Notes under the pieces: model-generated
Told to the model about the DNA's origin: nothing
Databases searched by the model: none
What the model saw: only the letters and a program-made list of their open reading frames with translations
In this document: positions 9,787 to 22,014 of the stretch, in pieces
Layout: every line of letters starts with the position of its first letter
Position numbering within the stretch: the first letter of the stretch is position 1
NCBI GenBank assembly: GCA_025991245.1
Contig: BQMJ01000024.1
Location: forward strand, 62,001 to 126,000
Source of the DNA: Galdieria partita
Taxonomy: Eukaryota; Rhodophyta; Bangiophyceae; Galdieriales; Galdieriaceae
DNA: 64,000 nucleotides
Direction: 5' to 3'
Program-made: the position numbers and the translations under genes

Positions 9787-12014
9787 TCAAGCGCGTGTAC
9801 CTGGCATGAGAGAAGCTGATTCTTCTGTCGATGCTTGTGTGTTATCTGGTTCATTTCTTGCTGCTGACGTCAACGATGCAGCTTCAGCTTCATCTACTTG
9901 TGCATAACGACTTCTTCGGCGTCTATATAGAACGATACCAACAACACTAAAAACTGCGATTGCACCAATAATAGAAGCACCAACAATTATCCAAAGTTTG
10001 TAACTGGAAAGGGTGTCTAACAAAGAAGAAGGTCCTGAACTTGGCCCTTGCTCCTCATTCGTACGAGGTGATGAACTTGTAGATGCTACTGGTGAAAGTG
10101 ATGGTTCCATATTATCGTTTCCCTTTTCGGGTTGTCTTGTTTCATCCAATAGCTGCTTCACGTCCGACCATCTTTTGGCCCTTGCGAACCCCAAACGCAT
10201 CTGTTCTCTATCATAAACTGTATAGTAACGTTGTAAAATAGTTCCTCCTAAAATCATATCATTTCCCATTCGTTCCAAGTGTTGCATATAATGAATGCCC
10301 AAACAACGATAAATTTCTACTTCACCAGTTAAAACATTCGGACTCTCAACCTTTAACATATAATCCTCCGGCTCCAGAGTTAAAAGAACATTGTTTTTCA
10401 GGTGAAATTCAATATTAGGTAGTTGACGTATTTCACTGTCTTCTAATAATGCACAATAATCCTATTCAAAAGACGCAAACTCAACTCAAGCTTTCCTATT
10501 TTCTCTTCCTCACTTACCGGATCAAACCAACTCAGGTCCGGATCACCATCTTCTCCACAAAGCCCACTAACGTTGCAGTAGTGGGCTTGGAAATAGCGCT
10601 TTAATGCCAGAAAGGAATCCAAACTTACAATAATTAGAGTTGTCCCACTGTCTACGACTGCTGTCTTGAAATGAGGAAGATCTATACGCGTACCCGAAAC
10701 AGTTACTTCCTCACATTCCTTCGAAAAATGATTAAAAACAAACAAAGGCTGATTATATCGGTACTTACCACTTCATAAAAATCAGGATCATCCCTAGCAA
10801 GAATTATCTTGAGGTGAAAAATGAAAAACAAGTATATTCACTTACGTGTTTATCAATGGCGAATATTGCAATGTGCCATCATAAAATCGGTCGTCACTCC
10901 CGCCAAGAATCAAAACTCCATTTTCCAGATCACTGTGTATAGAGAAAATATCTCTTTCTACGAGACCCTTTTGTACCATGTCATCAAAGACAGGGTTTAA
11001 GCAAGTCGGGTTACAAGCAAGTGATGGAAATGCCAAACCAAATACGCCATCAACTTCAGTCAATTCAAATGCTACAAACAAGTCAGGATAATCACTGAAA
11101 CAACGTCTAACCACATCTTACATGGAGAATCCTTCAAAATTCCTCCAAAATAAGTTTTAAAGGTAATATTTGCAATCGTAACTGTCTCGTGTATCACCGT
11201 TCCTTGAGCAAAAGCACCGTCACCATAGCGTAAGATGAAACCACATTTCGAATTGTCTACTTGAGAGCAGCAAGCTGCAGTGGAAGCAGAACAAGTACCA
11301 CAATACGAAGAATAGCAAGTGTTTGCTCCACAGATATCAGAATCACAAGCTATCTTTTCACCACGGGTTGCGTTTGGACACTTGGAGAAGTCATATCGTC
11401 GATCGTGCTGCTTACAATTTACACATTCTGATAATGGAACTGCCATAGTTGAACTTCCCGTATCAATTTGCACATGTATAACTTGTCCACAACCTACGTC
11501 CAATTCGACGTAATACATACCCACTAGAGCATAAAGTTTAGTTTCAACATATCAACTAGTCCGTGAATATCAAACCTGAGACAACTCCTCCCAGAATCTG
11601 CTGCTCCGGTAGACGAGCTATACCATTTTTAATCCAATTTTGCTTTAAATTTGGAATGATTCTACTATTTTCGAGGAGATAACGTTTCGAAACAAGGTTC
11701 TGAACTGTTCTAGGTTTATCGTATGCAAACTCGTAGGACAGTTTCGATGAAAAGTTGTGCTGTAAAAAATCTTCCTGTCTCTGCAATCTTTCTATCAGCT
11801 TTATGGCCCATTGCCGACGAGAAAAGTCAAAAGCATTCGAAAGGTCCACTTTTCCCGACTTCATAGGAACTATCGCCGGTGGTTGGATTGAAGCTGCTTT
11901 CCGTTTGTTCCATGGAGCATTGATGACGTCATTCGTTGTAGAGACAAAACTAATATAACATACTAAACATATTACAACAGTCAACCAGACAACAGTAAAA
12001 TACTGCAACGACAT
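9787..12014 (-). CDS. Membrane-anchored pepsin-type aspartic protease (copy A)
   Basis: An A1-family aspartic endopeptidase expected to work in an acidic exterior or vacuole. ATG 12014 is followed at once by a hydrophobic segment (TVVWLTVVICLVCYISF), then a pro-region. The first catalytic motif is QIDTGSSTMAVP and the second is VVDSGTTLIIV. A Cys-rich insert (CVNCKQ, CGTCSAS, ACCSQ) follows the first. The flap region is RYGDGAFAQG. The C-terminus has a Ser/Pro linker, one membrane helix (WIIVGASIIGAIAVFSVVGI) and a basic RRRRSR tail, so the enzyme is tethered. At least five exons with short introns are visible; two exon edges around 10750-10860 are less certain. Copy B lies 145 nt upstream with the same exon plan, pointing to tandem duplication. 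Confidence 0.85.
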
Positions 12015-12158
12015 TCTCAAGAAGAGCGCAACGGTAATAATGAATTGACAAAAATTTTGCGCCACTTCTCCATTTGGCATTTTTCTTTCAAGGCTATGAA
12101 AGGCGCAAGAGGAATACATTTTTATTTTCACAAAACAAACCAACTCGTTAGTATACTG

Positions 12159-13999
12159 TTAGTCATTTTGATCATTGGCAGATAAAGCAAAACCAATTCT
12201 GCTATTTTGCCTGTCAAAAACCGTATAATACTTCCTCAAAACAGTATCTCCCAATATCATATCTAAACCACTTATTTGTTTCAGACCTTGTAGCTTATTG
12301 ATGGCTAAACAACGAACTGATTTTCCTTCACCTGTTAATGTAGTCACTTGGGAAGATGAGTTTGACGCCAAAGCAAATGGACCAGTACTCAAACTTTGTT
12401 GAACCTGAACCATATAATCGGTTGCATTCAAACTTAGTACAACGTTGTTCTCTAGTTGCAACGATATATTGGGTAAACTACTTAGTTGTTGGTCGTCCAA
12501 AACTACACAAAAGTTCTATAATAAAGAAATACAAGAGAATTGAGCTGAACGGATGTAAAAACATAGTAAACATACACTACTAAACCAAGTTGTATTGGAA
12601 CCTGCTGATGGGCACAAACCAGGAACGCTGCAATAATGCGACTGAAAATAGGAACGTAAAAGTTCATAAGTTGCCTCATCAAATACCAATGTGGTTGTTC
12701 CACTGTCTACAGCAGCCATCATTCCAACTGTTTGATTCAATACTGTTCCATCTACAGACAAACCATTTGAAGCCTAATTTGCAATTAGCACAAGTCCTCG
12801 TCATCAGATTCAAAGTAAAGATCAACTTGCCACTATGTAATAAGTATTGCTACTCCTAAACATGTAGTATCATTACTCTATTTTGAGGATATTATACTTA
12901 GACATACCTATTCTCCATAGGAACATAGTTCATAGGACCTGTATAAAGCGAATCATCAATACCTCCCAATACCAGAGTACCACTTGAAAGACTCAAAGAA
13001 ATAGAAAAAACATTTGCAATATTTTCTTGGCTAACTAGTTCATCGAAAAAAGGTGTAATACAGGTTGGGTTACAAGCCAATCGAGAAAATGCCAAGCCCA
13101 AGATTCCTAGTGCTTTACCTACTTGGAAACCTGCAACAGATGTAAGAAAGTGCCTCGTCAACAGATGGAACATTACCTTTTGTATCATTCACGATGGCAC
13201 CGATACTGCATTTCGCTGCCATATCACTCAATGAAACATTTCCCTCAAAAAGTATGCCATTTGCTCCTGAACCATCTCCATATTGTAAGTTAAAGAAGCA
13301 TCCTGATTTATCTCCTATATTCAGACAACATGCCTGACTAGAAGAGCAGGAGTTGGTTTGACAAAGGGACGAACTGCAAGTATTTGATTGACATTGTGAA
13401 GAAGCACAGCTGATCATGGTAGAAGAGGAACTATTAAAGAATGGAACTCCATTAGTTTTTCCTTCAATGCCTGAAGCAATAACTGCCAAAGTAGAGCTAC
13501 CCGTGTCTATCAAAACGTAGACATCCTTTCCACCGACCGAAATATTTGTATAATATCCTCCCACTTTATAATGGAACAACTTCATTGATTGAAATACAGA
13601 GATAGAAGACTATTCCGTACCTGTAATGAGGCCTCCTTCAAGGGTTGCAGAAGTTTTTGCAGCTTGTCGCCTTCTTTTTGATATACCCCTAGATTGAGTT
13701 AGAGGGACCAGATACTCGTCATTAAAATGTCTCTCTTCCACTGAAAGCAATTCCACTGGCGAATACGTCCGTTTGTTTCCAGTTCCTTTTGAGTTCCATG
13801 GTCTTGATGACAAATCAAAAGCAATATGTGCTGGTTGCAATATTCCTTGAAGTGATAATTTCCTTATTTTGGATACTTGACTGTTCTGTCTTTGAGCCGC
13901 GACGGTATTTTGTTCGTTGATTTCTTGTTCAGTGGCTACAGTACAAATAGTGATCAATAAAAGAAGAAAAGTGAGCATAATATACTGAACGAAAGCCAT
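12159..13999 (-). CDS. Secreted pepsin-type aspartic protease (copy B)
   Basis: Paralogue of copy A. It starts at ATG 13999 with a signal peptide (YIMLTFLLLLITICTVA), then a basic pro-region (GISKRRRQA). Catalytic motifs are VLIDTGSSTLAV and AVDSGTTTLVF. The Cys-rich insert is expanded into CQSNTC, CQTNSC and QACC repeats, and the flap is LQYGDGSGANG. Introns at 13564-13620 (57 nt) and 13131-13176 (46 nt) are well defined; the small exon(s) between about 12780 and 12900 are not resolved. Unlike copy A it ends soon after GFALSANDQND with no membrane helix, so it should be freely secreted. The pair probably share an ancestral gene. Confidence 0.85.
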
Positions 14000-14418
14000 C
14001 CGCTATACAGCCAACAAAACTTGAGAACAAAAAAGTCACCTGTTCTTCCACTTGAGCTATCTGTATTGTTATCTTTCAGTTGTTTCTTTCTTTGCGCTTT
14101 CACAAGGATAGCAAACAGCAGCGGCTTCAATTGTCAACCAGAGAAAGGAAGAAAATTGCTGCTGTAACCAATTTTCTTAAATGAAACAGGTTGAATCGTC
14201 ACAAAACACTTTGCCGCCCTCTCCTCCATTCTGAAAGTGCGTTTTTGGCTTTTCCTTTGTGGTCCTGCCAACTCATGATTTGTCCAATTGTGGTGATTTC
14301 CCGGATTTGTTCAATTTTCCTTCATTTGTTCATTTCATAAGAAGCAAACACGTTTCAACTAGTTTATTACAATAAGCAACAAAAAGACACAAATATGGAC
14401 ATATTTGTTCAACAGACA
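14000..14418. other. Intergenic, upstream of aspartic protease B
   Basis: About 420 bases between the start of protease B and the stop of the next minus-strand gene. No gene is visible. It must hold the promoter of protease B and the 3' flank of the b5-like gene. Confidence 0.5.
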
Positions 14419-15091
14419 TTATGCTGTCTTCTTGATATTCGCTACCTCTTCTAGTTTCAAATGTCCTATATTCTCATATTTCTCCATAAACCGTAAGTAC
14501 CATTGACTCAGCGCGTCCTTTTGACTTTCAGAAAGGTCTTCCAAAGGCCCTTCTACGTCATCTGGATCTGTCGAAGTTTTCGCCAAACCTCGACTGGCAT
14601 TCTTACCAGCAAGCTTTAATACTTTTTAGCGTTCATTGTTCAACGTACCTTTCCAGCAAATACATGGTAAGGACCTCCTGGTCCATAAAAGTCTCTTCCA
14701 CGAGAAACGTCAAATACTGAGGGAGTTTCATCAAAGGGTCCTTGAACCGCAATGTAAATGGGTTTGCCATTTTCCCCGTTGTATGAACGCAGTTCCTAAA
14801 CATTCTTTAAGAGTCCAACGTATAGAGATACAAAGAGTAGTTGCTTCTGACCTCCAAAGTAAATAGCTTGGGAGGTTTGCGAATTTTGTTTGAAACAGGA
14901 GGTCTTTGAATCGGTTTCTTATTGGGTTGGCTTGCTATGATTCCAATGATACCTAATAAAAGTACAGTACATATAATAAAGACGAACCATTGAGAACTAG
15001 GAAACGAACATGGTTAGTTGAAAGTTGCTGATTGTTCAAAAAACAGAAACCTTTCCCAACTTGAAGGGTGATAAGAAGCAATCATTGTCAT
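14419..15091 (-). CDS. Membrane steroid-binding (cytochrome b5-like) protein
   Basis: A 171-residue PGRMC/MSBP-family protein reconstructed from four exons: 15091-15051, 14996-14852, 14795-14649 and 14601-14419, with introns of 54, 56 and 47 nt. It starts [12 protein letters not shown], followed by one membrane helix ([17 protein letters not shown]) and a linker. The b5-like heme/steroid-binding fold runs from FTLEELRSYNG through [20 protein letters not shown] to [17 protein letters not shown], which matches the diagnostic motif of the family. The C-terminus ends [14 protein letters not shown]. Known relatives sit in the ER or plasma membrane and bind heme and support cytochrome P450 or sterol metabolism; that role here is inferred. 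Confidence 0.87.
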
Positions 15092-15241
15092 CCAAACGGC
15101 CCACTTGAGACAATGTTAGACTCGTGCTCTCTTCAACGAGCCAAATATACACTTGCGTGAATTTTGAGGTCTCCATTTCCATTATGACAAGAGAGAAAAC
15201 GGTATACATGTCACTTATATATATTAGTTGACCATATTCAT

Positions 15242-16721
15242 TTATTCTGTATCCACTTGTACATTCCATGAGAAAGTATCGGTAACTTCACCATAAAATA
15301 TATCTTGTATGCTTTTAAGTAACCGCGGAGATATTTTCTCATTTGCCTCCGAGTTAATGGGATACATCTTATCTTGATAATGAATTCCAGTTACAGGAGT
15401 TATAATCGATGCTGTGCCTGAGCCAAACGCTTCAATCACCTGACCAGTTGCTATTCCTTGTACAACTTCATCGATAGAATATTTTCGTTCAGAAACATCT
15501 ATAGTTCCCCAAGAACGTACAAGTTCCTAATCAACACCGTTTAAAACTTCCAACTGGAAAAATTCCATTATAAACGAACCAGAATAGAACTTCTCACTAC
15601 ACCATCCAAAATAGTACCATCCAAAGGTGCCGTAACTAACTCTGGTCTCTTTGTTCCTTTAAATAAAACGAAAAAATTCATTACCCCTGCCTCAGTCACA
15701 TATCGATTCTTTGCATCTGACAACCATAAAACCTTTTTTCATTCCTTAGAAATACAATATTATCTTTCAAGTTTATAGTTTACCTGCTGACAACCTAAAT
15801 GGGAAGCTTCCTCACTCGGTATAATTCCAAGAGCATAGTTGGCTCCAGTTTTACAAAAGCCAATACCTCCAGGAAATGAACGAAAATATTTCGTAGTAGC
15901 CAATAGATTAACTCCACAGTTCCCGCCTTGGAAGTAGTGTCCTAACAATTGTCCATTCATAATACTCAAAAACAAAACATGAGATACGGACCAACTGGGG
16001 ACGCAATGATATAAAATAAATTACGTTTGGAGCGTGCAACTCCCAATTTCGGATCAACTGCAATACAAGTTGGACGCAGATAGAGTGCTGTACCTCGACC
16101 GTGTGGAACCCTAAGGAAATCTTGTCAGCATGGATATCAAAAGGAACAGGTGACATACCAATCCTTTTCTACCATAACATAACGACGCAAACATTCTAAC
16201 ATCATTTGTTGGTCAAAAGTTGCCAAGCCTAATCTTGCACAAGAAATTGCCATTCTTCTAATGTTCTTATCAGGTCGAAATAATCGAATCTATCAATACC
16301 AATAAATGAGAATAACAATAAAAAAATACTTGACAACCTTTCCATCTTTTGTTCCTCGATGTGCTTTGAGCCCTTCGAATACTTCCAATCCATAATGTAA
16401 GACACTTGCAGCAGGGTCTAATTCTATGCTGTGTCGGGGAACAACCCTTGGTACTGACCAACCTTCTTCTAAATGCCACTCAGCTTCAAACATGTGGTTC
16501 GTAAAAATAGTACCCCAACGAACTTCACCGTTTTTAATCTTATCTGAAGGACCAGGTCGGGCAGAAAGTTTTGTTTCCAATCTGGAAGGGTCTGGTCCCA
16601 CTGACTGTTCCACTGCCGCTTGTTCTAAAGTGGTGAAATATCTGCTAAATCCCCAACTAGAAGAATAGGGTCTACCATAGCCTTGTCTTATTAAACTTGA
16701 AACTAGTTGAAAATGTCTCAT
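15242..16721 (-). CDS. BCAT: Branched-chain amino acid aminotransferase
   Basis: Fold-IV PLP enzyme for the last step of Leu/Ile/Val synthesis or the first step of their breakdown. ATG 16721 opens a likely mitochondrial or plastid presequence ([20 protein letters not shown], basic and Ser-rich). Family segments follow in order: [77 protein letters not shown] with the PLP region, and [16 protein letters not shown] near the end. Several short introns interrupt the frame (around 16280-16325, 16160, 15990, 15740 and 15540); I did not fix each border. The C-terminus ends SWNVQVDTE. Length, about 400 residues, is normal. Confidence 0.88.
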
Positions 16722-17004
16722 GTGACAAGTTGCGTAACCAGTCGCACCAAACGGCTCACCACCACCCAAGCGGGAAATCAATTGTCTCGTTGGCAGTCGT
16801 CGGGGTTTCTTAAGCCTCTCTTGGAATTTTCAAATCTGTAAGAGTTTATTCTAAGAACTAAATATTGCCCTTTGCTGAAAACCTAGAAGCTATCTTCAAA
16901 AGTACTTTGATATTATGAAAGGGACAGCAATGAAATAGTGTGTAAAGTACCCACTATATATAATAAGATATAGCATTGTTGGCTTTTAGTGGAATACAGT
17001 TTCA

Positions 17005-18298
17005 TCAGTTCGTGGTGCCTTTACTGTGCTGACGTAGTCTACTCCAAATACTTCCTGGAGGAGGTTCGGCACCTTTTTCTTGTACGACATGTTCCGATGA
17101 AGCTATTCCTCCACCAGTAACTGCACGAAGAGCACTAGCTGAAGTTTTCGATTCCCATCTCTTTTCCTGAGTTCTAAAACTCTCTTGAAAAATCTGGTTA
17201 TCAATATCTAAAGAATAATATTACCTCAATTGTTGTCTCTTTGCAAACTCCAATGGAATATCTAAACCTCTATAACTGGCGATAACAGGACGAACATCAA
17301 GAACATCTTCTCTTACAATATACTCCAAAAATGGTATCAAATCTAGCAAATATCGATCATTTACATCTCCTGTAAATGCAGGAACACGAATGCCATTGTC
17401 AGGTTGAAGACGGAAACAATTGGCATCATCGTCTATTATAATGGTTCGAGCAAGATCTCTGTTCAACTTTGATAAATCTTTCAAATGAACTCCTTTTTCG
17501 TATTTTGTGGCATCTCTATATAAGCGATGTGATATATAGCCGTTTGGATCCAATTTTTCCAAAATAGGTTCCCCATATCCAGGCATAGCGGAAGTATAAA
17601 CCACTATCTCATAGAAGGACGACATATAAGCTAAAAAAGCATCGACTCCTAAAACCAACCACTCCTTAGTATAACCCAATGACTATCACATCCAAGAAAT
17701 ATCACTTACCTGGTCTCTTTGCTGTTTTCCAACCCGTAGCTCGACTCCAAGTAGAGTGAACCAAAGTCTCATCCAAATCCAGAACCAAAGTACGAGGCGG
17801 TAATCCACCTGGATATTGTGGTATAGGGTCTGGTAATAATTTATCTCGTGAAGGCTCTGTAAAGTACCTAATCAAACCATATCTAAGCCGTCCAGTCCCC
17901 TAAACAAAGAAACCAACAGACCTAATTTTAGACTCGACCGCATCCTTGTACTTGTCAAAATAAGAGTGAAACTGTTGAGGATTTCCGACATAAAAAGCTG
18001 CTAATCCAACTCCTCCCGATAGTAAACCAATCAACATCAACTTTCCCCAAGGAAAACCCCTTGTTTTGGTTACTTGTACAAATTAGTATGATTCACTGTT
18101 GACATAAAAAGAGAACACACTTTCTTGTTGGCTTTCTTTTCTTTCACTCGAATCCTCCTTTTTCTTATCTGATCCTACATTCTGGCTACTGGACGGTTTG
18201 GAAGTATTCTCTTCCCTTGCTAGACAACTATACAACTCGATCCAATCCACAATAAGACATAATAAACAACGCTTACTTTGAAATATGGAAGGACCTAT
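17005..18298 (-). CDS. TIM50: TIM50, mitochondrial import translocase subunit
   Basis: Receptor of the TIM23 inner-membrane translocase that faces the intermembrane space. The domain is FCP1/SCP-phosphatase-like: LVLDLDETLVHSTW (DLDET) near 17780, then EIVVYTSAMPGYGEPIL, and IIIDDDANCFRLQPDNGI. Upstream is one membrane helix (LMLIGLLSGGVGLAAFYVG) and a Lys/Ser-rich linker. Introns of 61 nt (17649-17709) and 51 nt (17174-17224) are well supported. The junction near 17915-17955 is unclear: the frame there is interrupted, and a 39-nt intron with an unusual GTCGAG donor is the best fit. The N-terminal exon with the start codon is not resolved; coding is visible up to about 18298. The tail ends RLRQHSKGTTN. 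Confidence 0.85.
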
Positions 18299-18587
18299 TC
18301 ACTACAGTATTGGAAAGAGACTTGAGTCTGTAGGATGTAACATGTCGTAACCACCACATGATTCTTCCGTGGACAATGAGAAGAATGCCTCACATTCCTT
18401 ATGAAAATATTCTTTAAATGCTTCTATGAAACTTACAATATTGAGTATATATTCTGTCATTGTTCTCTCTACACCAAAAGAGAGGAAACTATCGTGCATG
18501 AATATTCTATTGGAATGTTCAACTACTGTGCTATTCTTCAAAACTTGAGATATCATACTCGTTCCTTTCCTGTTAGAGATAAAATCA

Positions 18588-20844
18588 TGGAACAATGGAG
18601 TTATGCTTCAGTTGGGAATTGGACCGCAGCCCTAACCGTCGTCGGCTATTTTCCGTTATCGTTCGTACGTATCCAAAGACCTGTTTGTATCAACTGTCCA
18701 GTTACAACTTGTATCAACCGTTGTGTTATTCACTCAAGAATATTTCGAAGTATATTCTCGTTATCGAGGTGCGATAGAAGTAATCTTTGGAAAGGTAAGT
18801 GTTTGCGAATGTTTGTCAAGATGACGTAACTTTGTGTAGTAATAGGAAGTAGACAGCATTCCTCCTCGTTTCAGAAAAGAATTGCACACATTCCACTTGT
18901 TGCAGTTCACAATAATATGACTACCAGAGAATTGTTGGCTAATCGAGTAACCGAAGCCCTCTACAACTTGTTTCCCGATGAAACGAATTGGGACCCACAA
19001 CTCACTGCAGCTACACGTCCAGAATTTGGAGACTTTCAATCGAACGCAGCTTTATCGTTAGCTAAAAAAAGAAAGATGAATCCCCTTCAAGTCGCTGAGC
19101 AAATTGCCCAAAATATCCAAACTAACGATATTTGTGAACAACCTCAAGTTGCACCTCCAGGATTCGTCAACTTTACTTTGAAGAAACAATTTGTTGCAAG
19201 TCAACTGCAAAAAATGTTGGCAGGTACCTTATCACTCTATTCAGCAAGTTGCTTTTGCTCATATTTACTTATATATTTGTTTAGATCCTCAACGTCTCGG
19301 TATATCACCTAGAGAAAGAAAACAACGTGTATTGGTTGACTTTTCTAGTCCCAATATTGCTAAAGAGATGCATGTGGGACACTTGAGGTCCACCATTATT
19401 GGCGACTGTATATGTCGAGTATTGGAATTTTTAGGTCACGACGTGTTGAGAATCAATCATGTGGGTGACTGGGGAACACAGTTTGGAATGTTGATTGCAT
19501 ATTTGAAAGAAGTGAAACCAGATGCTTTAGATAATTCAAGTACTACCAGTTTAGGTGACTTGGTAGAATTTTACAAAGCAGCTAAAAAGAGATTCGATGA
19601 GGATAGCGTATTCCAAGAAAGTGCAAGAAAACAAGTTGTAGCACTACAAGCAGGTGATGAAGACTGCATTCGTGCTTGGTCATTTTTATGTGAACAAAGT
19701 CGAAAAGAGTTTCAGCAGATTTATGATATGTTGGATGTGAAATTGATCGAAAGAGGAGAATCCTTTTATAATGAGTGGCTTGGAATTGTATGTAAGGAAC
19801 TGGAAGACAGTGGAGTAGCTGTTAGGGATGAAGGAGCTTTATGTATCTTTGTGGGAGGACATACGGGTAGACAAGGAAAGATTCAACCGCTAATAGTGAG
19901 AAAGAGTGATGGCGGCTTCAACTATGCAACGACAGATATGGCAGCAATACGTTATCGTGTAAAGGAAGACAAAGCAGATCGCATTCTATATATAACGGAT
20001 GCCGGTCAATCGCTACATTTTTCCCAAGTATTTGAAGTAAGAGTCTATTTATTACTTAGTTACTGTTTTAATATCTATCAATTAGGCAGCCAAAAGGATA
20101 GGATATGCTAAACCAGAAACTAAGCTCGAGCATGTTCCTTTCGGTTTAGTACAAAGTGAAGGAGGGAAAAAATTCAAAACGAGAGAAGGTGAGACGGTCA
20201 AATTAAAAGACCTTTTGCAAGAAGCAGTTCGTAGAGCAGAAGAAGATTTCAGAAATCGATTACAAGCTGAAGAAAGGGAAGAAAGCGAAGAATACATAAA
20301 GAGAGTGGCACAAGTCATTGGTATAGGAGCTATCAAGTATGCAGATTTGAAGAACAACAGAACTTCCAATTATCAGTTTTCATATTCCAAAATGTTATCG
20401 CTTCAAGGTAATACTGCACCTTATATGCTGTATGCCTTTGCAAGGATACAAGGAATCTACCGCAAAGGAGATCTAGACCTGACTGATGGCCAGTCAGAAA
20501 GTATACAATTCATTCTCGATGATCCTACCGAATTGTCCCTTGCCAAAATGCTGCTTCAGTTGGAAGAAATGTTGTTCTTACTAGAACGGTACATGTCTTT
20601 TAGGTTTTACGTTGTATTTATGAACAAACTCTTATTTGGTTGTAGGGATCTGAAGCCCAATGTTTTATGCGATTATATGTTTGAATTGAGTCAACGCTTC
20701 AACCAGTTTTATGAAAATTGTCCTGTTCTCAAGGCCGAAAGTTTGCCACGAAGAACTTCACGCTTGGCTTTATGCAAATTGACTGCAAACACACTTCAGC
20801 TTTGTTTGCACTTGCTTGGTATTCCCATTTTGGAAAGAATATAA
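18588..20844 (+). CDS. argS: Arginyl-tRNA synthetase, probably dual-targeted
   Basis: Class I synthetase that charges tRNA-Arg. Exons: 18588-18794, 18840-19223, 19285-20036, 20086-20588 and 20646-20844, with introns of 45, 61, 49 and 57 nt. The HIGH motif appears as [14 protein letters not shown], preceded by the Add1-type N-terminal domain; [11 protein letters not shown] follows, and [14 protein letters not shown] and the anticodon-binding DALR domain ([17 protein letters not shown]) lie at the C-terminus. The longest reading starts at ATG 18588 and gives a basic, Ser/Cys-rich leader of about 95 residues before a second in-frame ATG at 18917 ([15 protein letters not shown]), where the conserved protein begins. 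Long and short products would suit organelle and cytosol. The ending ILERI is a little diverged. Confidence 0.93.
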
Positions 20845-20943
20845 CAAACTCAGAAATAAAGATGGAACAAATAACTAGCCTGACCAAAAATATTTGTCTC
20901 CATTTTATTCAATGAGCTTGTTCACAGAGTGTACAAATACTAA

Positions 20944-20953
20944 CAAGTTCTTC
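20944..20953 (-). promoter_or_regulatory. Candidate histone downstream element of H2B
   Basis: On the minus strand GAAGAACTTG lies 7 nt after the H2B hairpin. The H2A gene has GAAGAAAACTTG 8 nt after its hairpin. In animals a purine-rich element at this position base-pairs with U7 snRNA during cleavage. Function here is inferred from position and the match between the two genes. Confidence 0.4.
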
Positions 20954-20960
20954 CATAAAA

Positions 20961-20976
20961 GGTGTTTACAAACACC
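20961..20976 (-). terminator. Histone-type 3' stem-loop of H2B
   Basis: A perfect hairpin, GGTGTT TGTA AACACC on the minus strand: 6-bp stem, 4-nt loop, starting 23 nt after the H2B stop. The geometry (6 bp, 4 nt, two G-C pairs at the base) is that of replication-dependent histone mRNA 3' ends. A matching hairpin follows H2A. Confidence 0.75.
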
Positions 20977-20999
20977 ATATGTTGAAAAACCAAAGGGAA

Positions 21000-21359
21000 T
21001 TAAGATGAAGTGTACTTCGTTACTGCCTTGGTACCTTCAGAAACGGCATGCTTGGCAAGTTCTCCTGGAAGCAATAGACGTACAGCTGTCTGTATTTCAC
21101 GCGAAGTTAAAGTCTTCGTCTTGGAATATGCTGCAAGTTTGCTTGCTTCACTCGCAATACGCTCAAATATGTCGTTCACAAAAGAATTCATGATACTCAT
21201 GGCCTTGGAAGATATACCCGTGTCCGGGTGTACCTGTTTCAAGACTTTATAAATATATATGGCATAAGATTCGGACCTCTTCTTCTTGGACTTTTTATCA
21301 CTTTTTGTAATGGGTTTCTTTCCTGCAACAGGGACACTCTTCGCACCTTTAGGAGCCAT
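21000..21359 (-). CDS. H2B: Histone H2B
   Basis: Core histone of 119 residues with no intron. ATG 21359 opens [15 protein letters not shown], a basic tail shorter than plant H2B. The histone fold has [38 protein letters not shown] and the C-terminal [25 protein letters not shown]. It is divergently paired with H2A across a 276-nt shared promoter and followed by a histone-type stem-loop. Confidence 0.97.
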   Translation of the reverse strand: MAPKGAKSVPVAGKKPITKSDKKSKKKRSESYAIYIYKVLKQVHPDTGISSKAMSIMNSFVNDIFERIASEASKLAAYSKTKTLTSREIQTAVRLLLPGELAKHAVSEGTKAVTKYTSS

Positions 21360-21635
21360 TCTCACCAAATGATCAAATCACAAATGATCAAGAAACGTTG
21401 CCTTGTTTTGCCCTTAAATAGCGTGAATTCCTCTTAAGACAAGGCGGGCCTTGGCGGGTTGGATGAAAAGGTGGGGCTCCCAATCCAGGAAATCTGCAAT
21501 ATGATTGGATGATCCATGACTCCGGTGACATGCTCAACTAGCCCGCTTCTGCTTCTCATCGTGCTTTAAGTAGCAAGCTTCTTGAATGAACATCTTTTTC
21601 AGTTTTCTTGTTTTCAAGCAATCTGTTTATAAATA
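21360..21635. promoter_or_regulatory. Bidirectional H2B/H2A promoter
   Basis: The 276-nt space between the divergent histone starts. It holds two GGCGGG-type E2F-like sites (AAGGCGGGCC at 21441 and TTGGCGGGTT at 21451), a CCAAT box at 21480-21484 and an inverted CCAAT (ATTGG) at 21504-21508. E2F and CCAAT sites are usual in S-phase histone promoters of plants and animals. Binding is inferred from motif match only. Confidence 0.6.
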
Positions 21636-21995
21636 ATGGCCCCCAAAGAACGTAGCAAACCAAAGAGTCGCTCTTCTAAAGCAGGCTTGCAGTTTCCAGT
21701 TGGAAGAGTGAGTCGGTTTTTGAAGAATGGCAATTATGCCGAACGAGTTGGAGCTGGAGCACCTGTTTATTTAGCAGCTGTCCTTGAGTACTTAACCGCT
21801 GAAGTTCTTGAACTAGCTGGAAATGCAGCTCGTGATAACAAAAAGACACGTATTGTTCCTCGTCACATCCAACTAGCAGTACGCAACGACGAAGAACTCA
21901 ACAAGTTATTGGGTGGAGTTACTATTGCGTCGGGTGGTGTTCTACCCAACGTTCATCCTAATCTCCTTCCCAAAAAGAAAGCAAAGGAAGAGTAG
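21636..21995 (+). CDS. H2A: Histone H2A
   Basis: Core histone of 119 residues, intronless, starting [20 protein letters not shown]. The fold is canonical: [24 protein letters not shown] with the acidic-patch residues in [19 protein letters not shown], and [19 protein letters not shown]. The tail ends [10 protein letters not shown] and lacks the SQ(E/D) motif of H2A.X and the features of H2A.Z, so it is a canonical replication-type H2A. Divergent from H2B; a histone hairpin follows. Confidence 0.97.
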   Translation: MAPKERSKPKSRSSKAGLQFPVGRVSRFLKNGNYAERVGAGAPVYLAAVLEYLTAEVLELAGNAARDNKKTRIVPRHIQLAVRNDEELNKLLGGVTIASGGVLPNVHPNLLPKKKAKEE

Positions 21996-22014
21996 GTTGT
22001 TGGTATTCTCATCA

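Noticed and set aside
18302-18595. Minus-strand frame near 18300-18595 as the N-terminus of TIM50 or a separate gene
   Set aside because: It reads like protein but I could not join it to TIM50 by a plausible intron, and it overlaps the ArgRS upstream region; left unassigned.
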